Source of the DNA: Motacilla alba alba
Taxonomy: Eukaryota > Chordata > Aves > Passeriformes > Motacillidae
Assembly: GCF_015832195.1 (NCBI RefSeq)
Contig: NC_052032.1
Span: 4,098,618-4,162,617 of the forward strand
DNA: 64,000 nt
Reading direction: 5' to 3'
Part shown: one piece after another, positions 36,232 to 47,977 of the stretch
How positions within the stretch are numbered: the stretch's first letter is position 1
How the letters are laid out: each line of letters starts with the position of its first letter
Program-made: the position numbers and the translations under genes
Notes under the pieces: generated by a model
The model's input: the letters and a program-made list of their open reading frames with translations, nothing else
The model's database searches: none
Told to the model about the DNA's origin: nothing

Positions 36232-36588
36232 TGTGTATAGTGGAAGCTCACATGTCAATCACCATGTCAGTCACCCACTCCCCACTCCCCTGTTCCAGAA
36301 GGTTCCTTGGTTCTCTGTTCCCCATTGGTTCCAAGGTTGGAACCACTCCTACCTCCTTCCCCTATTGGTTCGTGTTGTGTCACCCCACCCTGGCTCCTCC
36401 CCAAACCCCTCCTACCTGCCCCTGAGTTTATATACCCGGACCCCGCCCACTGTCAGGGCTTTTTGCCTCTGCTCCCCTTCAGAGAAGGTTGTGTCCTTGC
36501 TGCTCTTTACTTTCTCCCTCAATAAACCTCTCTGGATCAAGCAAGCAAGAAGTCCTCCTGCTCTTCATTCTGTGGTGAGTCTTTTACA
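36232..36588 (+). mobile_element. Endogenous retrovirus LTR, 357 bp
   Basis: The element begins TGTGTATAGTGG and ends near TTTTACA. In order it has two inverted CCAAT boxes ('cccattggttcc' near 36321 and 'cctattggttcg' near 36361), a TATA box (TATATA at 36429-36434) and a polyadenylation signal AATAAA at 36521-36526. That spacing is what an LTR U3-R-U5 plan predicts. It is a different family from the LTRs at 28925 and 54177. I do not see a target duplication, because the right side runs into leader-like sequence rather than flank. Confidence 0.78.
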
Positions 36589-36725
36589 TTACGACATCCG
36601 GGCTTGGGCAGAAGGTGGGCTGAGGGTGGTACCAGACAGCTTCGTGGAGGAGACGCTCTCGGAGCTAGAGGTAGCCTGGCAGCACCGGCCCAAGGAGAGA
36701 CAGCAACCCGGCACCTGGCATTAAA
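36589..36725 (+). mobile_element. Probable proviral leader fragment after the LTR
   Basis: Immediately after the LTR end is 'ttacgacatccgggc', which could be a mutated primer-binding-site region. It is followed by about 120 bases with at least seven CpGs ('cttcgtgg', 'agacgctctcgg', 'caccggccc', 'acccggcacc'). Such CpG density is unlike the flanking DNA and like an inserted retroviral leader. Nothing gag-like follows, so only the left end of a provirus would remain. The primer tRNA was not identified. This part could instead be unrelated host sequence. Confidence 0.5.
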
Positions 36726-39700
36726 GGACAGTTCAGCAGCAGGGGCTGGAGGTGGGAGTGTGACTTGACTTCCTGGGTGCAGGAAATCTAGGCACAACAG
36801 GATGGAAAATTCCCATCGGGTGCCCATGCTGTCCATTCCTTGTCCCCTCCAGGCTCCCGTGTGCTCAAGTCCTGTCTCACTTCTCAGGAAGCAGCTCCAG
36901 AGCCTTCCTGGCTGGGCTGGGCAATGGTTCAAACCATGATTAGAAAATCAGAGGGAGCTGTCAGCAGTTAAAAATGCCAAAACCCCAAACTTCTGTTAAC
37001 TCCCCAGTGCAGCAATAGTGCCAGAGAATAAAAACTGGCTGCTGGAGGAGTAAAAACTCCCTGCAGTCCCTCCCAAGGCTCTGTGTGTGCTGAACCTGGC
37101 ACCAGCACAGCATCCATGGATCCTGAGAGCTTTGGGACATGAAGGACTTTGCTGTTTGGAATGGCAGCAGCACACTTGGAGCCTGGGGTCCAGAAGAGCC
37201 TTTGTGCCCCCATGTCTTGAGCTAATTGGAGATCTGTGTCTGAAGGTTTGTGGGTTTCCAGGGTGCATAAATGTCCAGTGCACTGGGCTGGTGGGGAGGT
37301 CAGCCTGTCAGTGCTCCTGCTCTCTGTTCCTCCTCCTCTTCACCACCAAGTTCAGAACAGAGACAACCACGACTTCCCTAAAATCATTTATAATCGAGCT
37401 TATCAGCATTCTCATAAATGAACTTGAGCATGACCCTACAAGAATATATAAATTCAGACCTTCTGGACTGATTTTTTTTTTCCAGTCAGGTGTACACTGT
37501 TCCAGTTCCCATCAACCCTGCTTTGCTCACACAGCTAAAGTCTTTGGGTTGTATGTGGCATTTCCCAGAAGTTCAGTCACTCTGCAGAACCTCTGGAGCC
37601 TCACGCCCCGACAAAGTGGGCTGGAGGTCTTCCAAAGCTGGACTTAGTTGGGAGACTTCCAGTGCTTCCTGGTTCCAACTGAGCTGGCAAGGAACAAAAC
37701 AGCTTTTTTCACTCTATTTCATTCTCCTTCTGGTGCTGGCTACACCCCAAAAGGCAGAGACAATGAAAGGGAAAGGAGGAAGGAATCAGCTGCATCTTTT
37801 CAGTGCTGAGCAAAGGATCTGTGGGCCCTCAAGGTGGGATCCAGCATGGGGCATGTGGGAGGGGGATGATACCTACACACCTTGGTCAGTTGTGGAAACT
37901 GGGGGCAATCTTATTTAGAGCCAGTGAGAAAAACTCATTGGTTTCCCATCTTCCATGGAAAACCAGCATAGAAACTGGTTGTGGCTTTTTTTAGTTTAAA
38001 GAAAAAGCATCCCCAGGTGTGTCATTGAGAGCCTTTGAGGGGAGGGGGCAGAGGGAGTTCTGCTAAAAAAGTGCCTTGAAGTTTTAGCTGAACATTTTAT
38101 AGACTGATTTTATTTTAGAACAACTGCAATCCAGGAAGAGATTTTGAGCCGAACAGATCTGTTTGCAAACTTTTTATCTTGCCAGAAAATCCACAACTCA
38201 TGAATCACATTTTCCATCGTGAAAAACTTTTCGAAAACATGAGCTGCTCAACCAAAACTCATCTTGTTTGACCATTCCCAGAAGCGAGTGATGCAGAAGA
38301 AGCTGAGCTACCTTGAGCTTCAAATCCACAGCCAGTCCAATTTTGTCATTGTGTACAAATCACGGAGCTGCAGTGGGGTGTAATCCAAGCAGGCATTGCT
38401 CCCAGCCCTTCCAGCTCACCCAGCAGAAAGCTGTGTTTGCATCCAGCATGCTCAGGCCTGGCTGGGTGGGCAGAGGCAGCAGCAGTCAGGCTGCAAACTC
38501 CTCTGACGGATCAGGTGAGGCAGACTTGGGAGCTGGGTGGTTCCCCGTGGTTAGCCAGGGCTTACACGGTTATCCCTGGCTCCAGAGGCCCTTTCCTAGC
38601 CCGGATTCCCATCTCAGCAGCCACAAGGGACAGTGCTGGCTGATGGGGCTGGGGCATGGGAGAGACCAGTGGGGAAGGTCTTGAAGGGGCCAGCTGGGAT
38701 CTCCTGGGCAAGGGAGGTGAGGATAGATTATGGTGTGGGTTGTGTGCTCCAGCACAAAACTGAGGTTTATTAACAGGAAGGGGAGCTGTTCCACCCTTCC
38801 AGGGCTAAGGTGGTCACTGAAGGGGACAGAAGACTCCAAAGCAGGCTGTGTGATCACTGCAGGCTCTGCACGAGCTCCACACCCAGTGTCAGTGTGACAC
38901 TAGCTCTGGCACCTGGCTCTCAGGTGTCCCTGCAGTGGGTGTCACCTGTGGGCAATCAGAGGTTGGAATTTGGAGTATGCAGGATGGTGCTGGTGGGGGA
39001 AGAACTGTTCCCCACCTTGCAGAGGGGAGGCATGAAGCAACACAAACCCCTCTGAGCTCTCCTGAGCACTTGGTAGGCAGAGCTATGAACAGAGACAGGA
39101 AGAGCTGCCAGCCTGGCCTCCTCTGCCAGCTGGGATAAACCATTCCCAGGGCTCCTCCTGAACCCCTGCACCAGCCTTCCCCTGTTCCTCAGCATGGGAA
39201 CCAAAGCAAACATTTCCCTTGCTGGTGAGACAGACTTCCCATGGCTGGAGCTCTCCTGGCTCTCCAGAGCTGCCATCCCTCCCTTCGTTTAGCACCTTCA
39301 TTTGTCAAGCACCACATGAACACTTCCCAGGCTGCCTCTCCCTGGAGCTCCAGAGCTCTGAACAGGTCACCAGTCAAACAGGGAGAGGTGCTGGAAATGA
39401 ACTCACTTGTTTTCCCTCTTTTCCAACATCCAATGTGACGTGGGAAGATGAACCAGCTGCCAGGAGCCCTCTTGGAACGTGAGGTTCTCTGCAGGGGTAT
39501 GCCCAGGTTGTGCCTCCTCAGACCCTTGGCTCCTCCTGTTCCCAGGCTGTGTCTCTCCATGCTGTGGGTGCCTTATTCCTCCTTGGAAGCAAGAACCTCT
39601 GGGTGCTTCTGAAACCCAAAGAACCATGCATCCAGCTCATGGTTCACCTGGGAGATCTGACCCATCCAGCCCCACAGGTGTGCACATGGAAGGAAAAGTT

Positions 39701-42700
39701 TTGTTCCTCCTGGGGACACTGAGGATGCTGAGCTGTGAGAGACTCCCTGTGACAGGGAGAAGCAGCTCCCTGCCTGCACCCAGGGCAGCAAACCCAGCCT
39801 GAGCTGTTATCTTCGTGTGCTGTCAGAGCTCCAGGGACTCTGACCTTGCTTTGAAAGGTATTTAATGTCTACAAGGAAGATACAGTCAAAACAATTCTCT
39901 TCCTCCAAAGTGAAACACAGCAGAAAAAGAAGTGAGGAGAAGGAGTGAGAAGAGACTGGGCAAGTTCTTCAGTGAGGCTGAGGAGCAGCTCTTTGCTATT
40001 TTGAGCTGATGTCTGCTCGAGGCAGCTCTGGGGGCTGAGCTGGGCCTGGCTGCTCAGCTCTGGATGCTGAATCTGAGCCCCTCTGGGGATGGCACCACTG
40101 GAGCCAGAGCTCAGAATGCTGTGGTTGTGGCATTCCCCCTCCCTCCTCAGCAGGACATCTCATTTACTGTTTGCACAGCTCCTGTGTGACACTGGGACAA
40201 AGCCTGTCTCTACAGCAGCTCGAGTGACAAGCCTTGCAATGGCCAGGTGGCTTACAACAGGAACAGGACAAGGGAAAACCAGGAGTGAAGACAGGCCTGA
40301 GACACAGGAAGCAGCTGTCCAAAGATATCTGAAGGTTTTTCACAATGTTCTCCCTGAGATTCATCCATTCTTCCCTCAGCAAATGAGTTTGGACTTGTTT
40401 CCTCTTCATCCAGAACTGACAAGAAATATTTTCACTTCTACCAAAGATGAAACTGCAAAATGTCCATGTCCGCTTGACAAAATCAAGAAACTCAGCTATT
40501 TTTTAAAAAATATTTAATTTTAAAACTTTAACTTTAAAATCTTTAATTTTTGTTAGAGGTGGAAAAACAGCATTTTGAACATTCAGGTGTTCCTTCGGAA
40601 AACTAACTAAAATATTCCATTTATAAATTTAAAACAGACAAAATAGGAGCAATGCTTTCCAGAAGAAGGACAATATTTGAGATCATCTACTTTGCAGTGG
40701 AACAAGAGAGCAGAAGCGGAGAAGACAGCAGGAAAACTGAGGCACAGCAGAAGCCACACAACTTGTCAAAGACACAGAAGAGTCACTTGGGAGCCACAGT
40801 TCAAATTCCTGAGGACATAACTTCTGGAGATGCTCTCTGCTGGCTGGAGCATGCCAAGGAGAAGCTGTTGCATCTGTACACACCTTCAGCAGGGTGTGAT
40901 TTATGTTCCAGGGTGTGGGAATAACCTCTGGATTTTAGCAGCTCTACAGTGACCCCAGTCCCACAGGTCTGTCTGTCCTGTCTAACCCTGTTGCCCCAGC
41001 AGCCTGTGCCAATGAGGGGATGAGACCCCCAGGCACTGACTTGGGTTGGGGGGAGCTGTTTGCCTGGGCATGGGAACCACCCTTTTCAGTCCCTGGGGGC
41101 TCATTTCACGTGCATTTTTCAATTTGCTGTGCCCAGTCTGCCTTTTCCCAGGTTAGACACTGAGTTCTGCCCCATCTGTGTGGTACCTGTGACCATCCTG
41201 CTGTTTGTGGAGACTGGAAGAGCTGGACACACCAAGATTTTAGAGGTGGGAAGGAGTCTGATAGATCCATGAGTCCTTGACAGGTTTCCCTGAAGATAAT
41301 TTGGATTAAGAAGGGAGGGAAGAACTGGGGCTGCCTGGAGACCCAGAGATGTCCACACAAGCTCCTTGAACAATCTCAGACTGAGGCAGAGGAACTGTTA
41401 GGACATCAAACTTCTCAGACCCACTTTCCACCTGTAACAGAGCCCCTGAGGGTGGCTGAAGGGTGGAGCTCCCATCCCTCTCTCCAAACTTAGTGTGCAG
41501 CTTCATGACCCATCTGGCTGCTATCCAGAAAGGAGGTTTTGGGATTCCCATTCTGAGCCCCTGAAGCCTTTTCATCTGCCTTTAAATAGAACAGGGCTTT
41601 GAGGGAAACTGGAACTGGAACAAAGCTCCTTCCCCACTGTGGGGCCAGCGGGGTCGATGAAGAAGCAGCTGAGGGTGAAATCAATTAATTCATTCATTAC
41701 AGAGCTACTGCAGTCACAAAGATATTTCAATTGTGCTTGCTGAGAGGTCCTCATGAGAGATACATCTCATTTTCAGAGAGGTTCCCAAGGGGAGGGCATC
41801 GTCAGACAATTTCATTCCTGCTGACTAGAGGGTAACAGACATTCTAAGGAAAACGTACCCTCTTGTCACCTCAAATTTCACTCCAGAACAAGCAAGAGTT
41901 TGAGGGAAATCAGATCCCACTTTAATCTAGGGAGATTTGTAAAAGAAAACCACAAAAACTTGGGGAGATAGGACATGGTGAATGCTATTTTCAAGGTTTA
42001 GAGAACAAGAAAGTAAGGCAGAGAAGTTTGCTGTCAGACTTCTGTTGCTGGGCAGGACTTCTGAGATAGCTCAACACTCACAGGGAAACCCTCCAAGCCC
42101 CTGGATCATGATTCCACCAGAAACCAAATGCTCTGGGCTGTAGCCTTCTGCCCCAAATTCCTCCTGCTGCCTTGGGGGCACATCCTGCAGCTGTATTTGA
42201 GTCCATGCCCATTGTAGCCCTTCCTGTGCTTCACACAGCCCTGTACTGTCTGATCTTGTAAGGGAAATTTAATGATTTTAAATATAAATTTAGGTCATTT
42301 AAAAAAGACTGTGAGGTCTGATCACTTAACAGCTCTTATAACAAGGTATGGCACTTTTTCCATGCACTTTTGTGCCCCAAACCAGAGAACAGGATGTCAG
42401 TTGCTTAATCACAGTCGTGATTTCAAACCCTTTGCTCCTTACAGAGAGATTTTTCAAGAGTCCTACAATCAGTATCTCAAAATCTTCTGAAGATACAGCT
42501 ATTTATTGCAGGGTTTGGCTGGGTAATGTTTCAGAGAAAAAAATGTCATCCTGTCTGGATATTCCATGTTAGCAAGAGAGAAAATGCACCTGCTGGCAGA
42601 TGAATAGACAAAAAAAGAGCCTGCAATTCTGGAGAAAAAACAGAGCTTTTCAATCATTTCTATGTACCTGACAGCAAAGTTCACCTGCAAAGCAAGGGCA

Positions 42701-43002
42701 CAGTCTAAACACCTACAGCATAATCCAAAAACACTGAAGGGAGCAGGGCTATGGGATAAGAAAGCATAAAGTGCTGATGAATTTAGTCCCGTCCTTTAAT
42801 ATAGTGAGGATACAGATGGCACAAGCAGGCTGGGATTCCCAGGCTGGGCTGAAACCATGAGAGGAGCAGTGGATCACAGGAGGGAAAGGCTGAAATCCAT
42901 GGAAGGGTCAGTGACAGCAATGGAGCAAAGTCATAACTGCTTTTCCTTGCTTGTCTTTCCAAACAGGGATCATTCACAAAGTGGAATCAGCTTTCTCAGC
43001 TT
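36726..43002. other. Unique non-coding DNA, no gene seen
   Basis: The longest plus-strand frame here (37087-37647, 186 codons) has no domain, no plausible splice or codon pattern, and contains tracts of low complexity. GC-richer sequence at 38380-39800 has no CpG cluster. AT-rich DNA at 40495-40560 includes a perfect palindrome listed separately. No second LTR matching 36232-36588 was found here. Confidence 0.5.
40497..40512. repeat. Perfect 16-bp AT palindrome
   Basis: TATTTTTTAAAAAATA reads the same on both strands. It opens a 60-base A/T-dominated tract with repeated 'tttaa' and 'ttaaaa' words. Such tracts are easily melted. The palindrome may be chance given the composition. Confidence 0.9.
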
Positions 43003-43300
43003 GGAGGAAGGAGGGATGGATGGATGAAGGGATGGATGGATGATGGATGGATGGATGGATGGATGAAGGGATGGATGGATGAAGGGATGGATGGATGATG
43101 GATGGATGGATGGATGATGGATGGATGGATGATGGATGGATGGATGATGGATGAAGGGATGGATGGATGGATGGATGAAGGGATGGATGGATGGATGAAG
43201 GGAGGGAGGGATGGATGGATGGATGGATGGGATGGATGATGGATGGATTAATAGGAATGGATGGAGGGATGATGGATGGGATGGATGGACAGATGGATGG
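43003..43300. repeat. (GGAT)n microsatellite array, about 300 bp
   Basis: The tetramer GGAT/GATG is repeated with variants (GAAGGGATG, GATGATGG, GGAGGGAGGG) that give a larger-scale pattern of 8 to 16 bases. An interruption 'attaataggaatgg' lies near 43246-43259. The complementary strand is CATCC-rich, so it produces long Ser/His/Pro-rich and Ile-rich open frames that are not genes. Length polymorphism between individuals is very likely. Confidence 0.97.
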
Positions 43301-45297
43301 AAATCTTGGTTCTGCAATTCTGTGTAAAGAAAGTTCATATACCTGATGCCACCATAATGTGAAATCTCATCAGGAGTTTGGTTAAGTGTTGTGGGGTGTA
43401 GTGTGAGCCATACCTGGAAAAACACTCCAGAAGGGATAAAGACTTAGCAGAGTCTAGAAGTTCCATGTTTCCATATCCCCCATCCAATGCTTTTTTATTT
43501 TCCTTTTTTCCCCCAAAGCTCCAATATACACATAGAGATATTTTCTTGCTTCCATCCCCATTTTCAGGCCTCAACCAAGAACGAAAAGTGCTCAAAATAC
43601 TTCTGAGGGCTGTCTGCATAGCCAACTGTCCAGTTTCACAGGCTTTAATGGCTTTGAGTGGAACTCACACATGCCTCTCTGTCTGCCCTGCTCCAACCCA
43701 GACACAGCTAATGACAGTGACAAAAGCCACGCTAAGGGGCCAAAACAAACCCTTTGATATACAGGAGGCTGAAAGGGATAATCATTTTTACTGTTTAAAT
43801 TACCTTTCTTTTTAAACATTTTCAAGATATTTTGTTCTTAGTATAACTACTTTTTAATGATAGAAAAAAAAAGACATCAGAAGTGTGACACAGACAGCTT
43901 TGGGGCTGATTTGAATAGCTTTTCACTGACGTATGTCTTCACATGAAAATCCCAGATGGTCACTTGCTCAGTTCACCAAATTTGCAATATTCAGCAAGAT
44001 ATGTAAAAAAAGCCTTCTCCCTAAAACTTCATCATTTTTAGCTCTCTCTAGACTGATTTTTTTCAGCTGTTCAGACACTTTGTCCCCACAGCCAAATGCA
44101 GAGCCCCTCTGTGAGAATTGGTTTATTACCTCACTTCCTTGTCTGACTTATAATTCTCAAAAAATACACAGAAAAAAACCCCAAAAGAGCCAATTAACAG
44201 GAGAACCTGAGAAACAAAGGGGGATGATTCTCCTGTCCCAAACCTGTCCTACATTCCCTGTGTCCTGCAGTGGGGTCTGCCCATGTGGGCAGACAAGTGG
44301 GAGCTGCCTCTGAAAGCCTCAGTCTCTGTGTTTATTTAGGCAAAGCTTCAGCTGGCTGATGGGGATCAGCGTAAAATGAATGATTCCACACAGCAGCACA
44401 GACATGTCCCCCTGCTTCCTGGGTTTCTTTCTTTTCTGCAAGCAGAAAGAAATCCCCAAACTCTGCCTGGCTGCTGCTGCTTTCAGAGGACGGGTTGTTG
44501 CTCTGCTGAGCTCAACTCTGGTATTCTCAAACTCCAGAGAAAAACTATAATTAAATTAACCTGGAAAGGCCTTCTGATTCCAACATGTGGGTAAGTTTTC
44601 TGAAAAGAGAGTGTTATAAAAGGACTTACTTTCTGTGTTCCTGCTGCAAGATTTAAACCCTCTCTCCTGGTGGGATTCTGCTGTGTCCCAAAATTTAGAC
44701 TAATGTTCATGACATATTCACTAGCTCTGTGCTGCATTATCATTGCCTTGCTAGGCTGTGCAGGAGTGCAAATACAGGAATTCAAAACCTTCCTCCTCAT
44801 TTTCTTTATTCCCACTTTCAGCCACTCTGATTCTTTTCCAGCTTCGCTCTCTGCTCCTTTCTGGTTTGTATTTGGTTGCAAAGATGGGAGAGCAGTGGGT
44901 GGGTGCCTGTCACAGAGTCAGAAAGCACCGGGGGTAGGGACAGGTCCCTTTGGAGCCCCAGTGCAGTGGGGTTGTTCCCCTGGCAGGTTGTCCCTGTGGG
45001 CTGCAGCACAGCAGCCTCCAAAATCCACATCCTGGGAGCCAGGAGGGTGGCCAGGATGTCTGCAGAGGCATCTCTGTGCCCTCATCATTGTCAAACCTGC
45101 ATTTCATGGGAATAAATTGTCCAGGCCAAACCCTACAGTTAATGGTTAAATCGGGGAGGGAGAAACCTGCCAGCACCAAGACAGAGATGTAGGGAAACCA
45201 GTGGGCCACAGGAACAAATTCAGGCAAGCTTACAATGGGGAAATAACCAGAAAGGCAGAATTTTCCTAAGCTTTTAAGAGAATTTATCCAGCATATT
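43301..45297. other. Unique non-coding DNA, no gene seen
   Basis: There is no recognised exon, RNA or repeat family. Overlapping frames at 44483-45227 lie on both strands without domains. The composition is ordinary for the window. Confidence 0.5.
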
Positions 45298-45390
45298 TAG
45301 AACCATAGAAAAGTTTGGGTTGGAAGGGACAGTTAAAGATCATCCAATTCTACCCCTGTGTTTAGGACTGCCCTCGGCAAGGCAGGACAG
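45298..45390 (-). mobile_element. Very short CR1 LINE 3' end, minus strand
   Basis: The reading 'aaccatagaaaagtttggg', 'ttggaagggacagttaaag', 'atcatccaattctacccc' is the reverse of the CR1 terminal region. Only about 90 bp remain before unique sequence, so this is a strongly 5'-truncated or eroded copy. Confidence 0.85.
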
Positions 45391-46825
45391 TGGCAGTGCA
45401 ATGGCTTCTTAGGGGCTGTGCTTGCAACTTTTCCCATTGAAATACTCTGCTTTTAAGTGCTTTTAATTATCTGGACTCTGGTGTGTCGTGCTGAACAGCT
45501 GCTGCAAGCTGGATTCTGCATGAACAGTTTCAGATAAAGTGAAGCATAGTTCTGTTCCCCCCCACCTCCACCTTGGAGATCATGCTCATCTCCTACCCAT
45601 TAAAAGGAAAAAAATCTCTGGTAAAAATAGTGTGAGATGATGTCATTGAAAATTATCATAATGCATCTGGAAAGAAAAACCATTGGGGATACCTGGGTGA
45701 TCTTAAATCTGACTTTTTATTATTTTTTTTTTAAATCCCTGATTTATTAATTTTAACCTGCTTCTAGCAGGAAAGAGGACGTGATTTGTATTTGCAGAGG
45801 TCTGGCTCTAACCTGAATAGTGTGGGAGAGGAGGGTGTGGCTTTGTGTGATCATTCCTTTTCCCCTTCCCTGTGCAAGTTCCTCACAGGTCAGAGCAGTG
45901 TCAGGGGTTCGGCGTGCCCTCCTCAAGATGGAAAGTAGAAGCAAAAAGATCACCAGAAGCTTCAGGCTCTGTGCCATCCCCTTAATCCTCCCCAGACTGA
46001 ATGGAAGGACCGGCAGAAATGAGGACAGGATGTCCAGGCAATTTATATCCATCTTTTCCCTGATAACATCTCTGCTTCCTCAGGAAGGCCCATTTCTGTG
46101 CTAAGAAATAGCCTAAGCTGGTGGCTGTGCAGCATCTTTTCCTCCTGACGAGCTGAGGCCATTCCAAATGAGGATAATAAACGATATAAGGAACAATATA
46201 AGCGCTGCTATAAATAAGAATGCTGCAATTCCACTGATGACTTATGGTGGCATTATAAATGATCGGAGCAAAGTCAGGAGGTCTCCTCACACCACCAGAG
46301 CCTCATGGTAGAATTATAGATCTAATTTAAGTGCATTTTGGGGGTAAATTATTTATTAAAGTGTAAAGCTTATGGAGACAAATGTTCAAGTAGTCAGACT
46401 CCTGGACTAGGTGAGCATTCCTGGTCCTAATAATTACAGGTAGAATTTGCTCCTGGGCAAAAGGACTAGATTAAGATTTTAGCAACATTTTAGGTGTCCA
46501 AAAGCCCTGCAGAACACTTCTTGGCACAGGCTGCAGTCTCTAAACTTACAATGAAATGGGCTCCTTGTACAGATGATCAATCCAGAGCACCTACTGCTCA
46601 TAAATCCATTTTAATCATTAAACTGGAGCTAGGAGATGAGAGCAAGAAGAAACTTCTCTCAGGCTCATGAAAAATCACAGGTTGTTGTCTTACAACTTTT
46701 GTTCTAAGTTTTCCTGAATTTCAGCCCTGAAAAGGATTCCCATTGCTGGTGTTTTCTTTTATATTTCACTCTAATTTCAGTAAAGATTTGTTACTGGTGA
46801 TAAACCAGGGAAGTGCTTGTAGCAA
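45391..46825. other. Unique non-coding DNA containing one candidate regulatory block
   Basis: No gene is seen. The open frame at 45820-46104 has no domain I recognise. The segment 45630-45700 is AT-rich with 'aaattatcataatgc'. The block at 46135-46300 is listed separately. Confidence 0.5.
46135..46300. promoter_or_regulatory. Candidate regulatory block (unverified)
   Basis: Four CpGs persist in AT-rich unique sequence ('tgacgagc', 'aaacgatat', 'aagcgctg', 'gatcgg'). A TEAD-type CATTCCA word is present at 46160-46166, and 'gctataaataag' and 'cattataaatg' AT words follow. No repeat family explains it. Function is inferred from composition alone. Confidence 0.22.
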
Positions 46826-47020
46826 ATTCACCGTGGTGAAATTTCCTCACATAAGGGGCTGTGAAATACTGGAAGGGGCTGTTCCAGGGTGGTAGTGGAG
46901 TCCCCATCCCTGGGGGTGGCACTCAGTACTCTGGGCTGGGTGACAAGGTGGGGATCAGTCACAGGCTGGACTAGATGGTCTTGGAGGTCTTTCCCAACCT
47001 TAATGACTCCTGATGGAATT
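46826..47020 (+). mobile_element. CR1 LINE 3' end of an older subfamily
   Basis: The blocks 'ctgtgaaatactggaaggg', 'gctgttccagggtggtag', 'tggagtccccatccctggg', 'ggctggactagatggtc', 'ttggaggtctttcccaacc' follow the CR1 tail whose wording is 'gactagatgatcttggagg'. This differs from the copies at 5, 7 and 62 kb. It is followed at 47073-47103 by an A/G-only run, which could be a simple repeat that grew next to it. Confidence 0.9.
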
Positions 47021-47072
47021 CCCTCTGCCACACACTCCTTGAGGGAAATCAGGCAACTCAATAGAGCCTCTC

Positions 47073-47103
47073 AAAAAAAGAAAAAAAAGAAAAAGAAAAA
47101 AAT
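47073..47103. repeat. A-rich A/G simple repeat
   Basis: Runs of A are broken by single G residues for about 30 bases, just right of a CR1 copy. It is purine-only on the plus strand. Confidence 0.85.
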
Positions 47104-47794
47104 AGCCACCTTGAAATGTCTAATTTTGTATTTAAATACAGATTGCAAGGACGTCTCCACACCAGGCTGGCTGATCTCCCTGTGCCCAGAGCCTGCAGGT
47201 CCCACAAGGCCGAGGCATTCCCAAGTCTAACATGAAGTCTGCTTTTGGCAGGGGAAGTAGAGGAAGACTCAGCCTATAAATCCCCCCAAAGACTGAATTT
47301 TCTGGAGGCTTCTGCACCACAAAATCAGCCTGTGGAGCAGGAGGCTCAACACTCTCGCACCACTGGGCTGCATCAAGGATAAACACACTAAGGCAAGGCA
47401 TTAAGATCCTGTGGTAATTAGGAGCCATATAAGTAACTTAGATATAGAATGAAGCTACTAATAATGCATGAATGCAAAGCCTTAAGAAGTTTGCCTCATA
47501 TAAAGCACCCAGCTATTCGCTGGCTTAGCTCAATTCTCTGAAGCTGCAAATTCAGGCTGAAGATCTTAGGAGAGTGTGCTCGTTCTGGGAGGTTTTGGGT
47601 TTTTTTTTTTTCCTTGTCATACTTAAAATATTGCTGAGCCCAACTTTTTGTTATAGGCAAGGTTTCTCCCATAACTCCCAGCCAGACTAGAAAAAGTAGA
47701 AAGGCAGGGCAAAAAAAAAAAAAAAAAAAAATTAAAGAAAAAAAAAGCACATAAAATTAGGCAGAGGGCTTGGGGGAAGATTCAGATTAAGGGA
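47104..47794. other. Unique non-coding DNA with an A21 run
   Basis: A homopolymer of 21 A residues spans 47711-47731, followed by another A9 run. There is no evidence of a processed pseudogene upstream of it. No gene or RNA was recognised. Confidence 0.5.
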
Positions 47795-47977
47795 GTGTAT
47801 CTAATGGTCAAGCCAGGGAGATGGAATCAGTATTCCTGCCACTAATTCACTGTGTAACCTTGTGCTGTCACTAAGCTTTTTTGTGCTCTATTTTCCTCGT
47901 CAGTAAAATGAGTATTATAATAGTTACCTTCCTGATAAGGGTTTCAGTTAATCAATTTCTAAAGCCCTTAAGTACAG
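47795..47977 (+). mobile_element. MIR-like CORE-SINE relic, best copy in window
   Basis: The order follows MIR almost throughout: 'ctaatggtcaagccaggg', 'gatggaatcagtattcctg', 'ccactaattcactgtgtaac', 'cttgtgctgtcactaagc', 'tattttcctcgtcagtaaaa', 'tgagtattataatagttacc', 'ttcctgataaggg', then 'ttaatcaatttctaaagccc'. MIR is a tRNA-derived SINE with a conserved core and an L2-like tail. Its recognisable preservation in bird DNA is notable because these copies are very old. No tRNA-gene function is implied. Confidence 0.82.

Noticed and set aside
37087..37647. 186-codon plus-strand open frame
   Set aside because: No domain, no plausible family and low-complexity parts. A frame of this length arises by chance in 64 kb.
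36232..43002. Complete provirus downstream of the LTR
   Set aside because: No gag, pol or env frame and no matching second LTR were seen in the following sequence.
43003..43300. CRISPR-like regular repetition
   Set aside because: A tetranucleotide microsatellite without spacers in vertebrate DNA is not a CRISPR array.
42970..43425. Ser/His/Pro-rich minus-strand frame
   Set aside because: It is the translation of the GGAT microsatellite.
47711..47731. Poly(A) tail of a processed pseudogene
   Set aside because: No gene-like sequence lies upstream, and bird LINEs of the CR1 type rarely make poly(A)-tailed copies.
47795..47860. Possible tRNA gene in the MIR-like head
   Set aside because: Only SINE-type similarity is visible. 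No cloverleaf, anticodon stem or intact A and B boxes could be supported.
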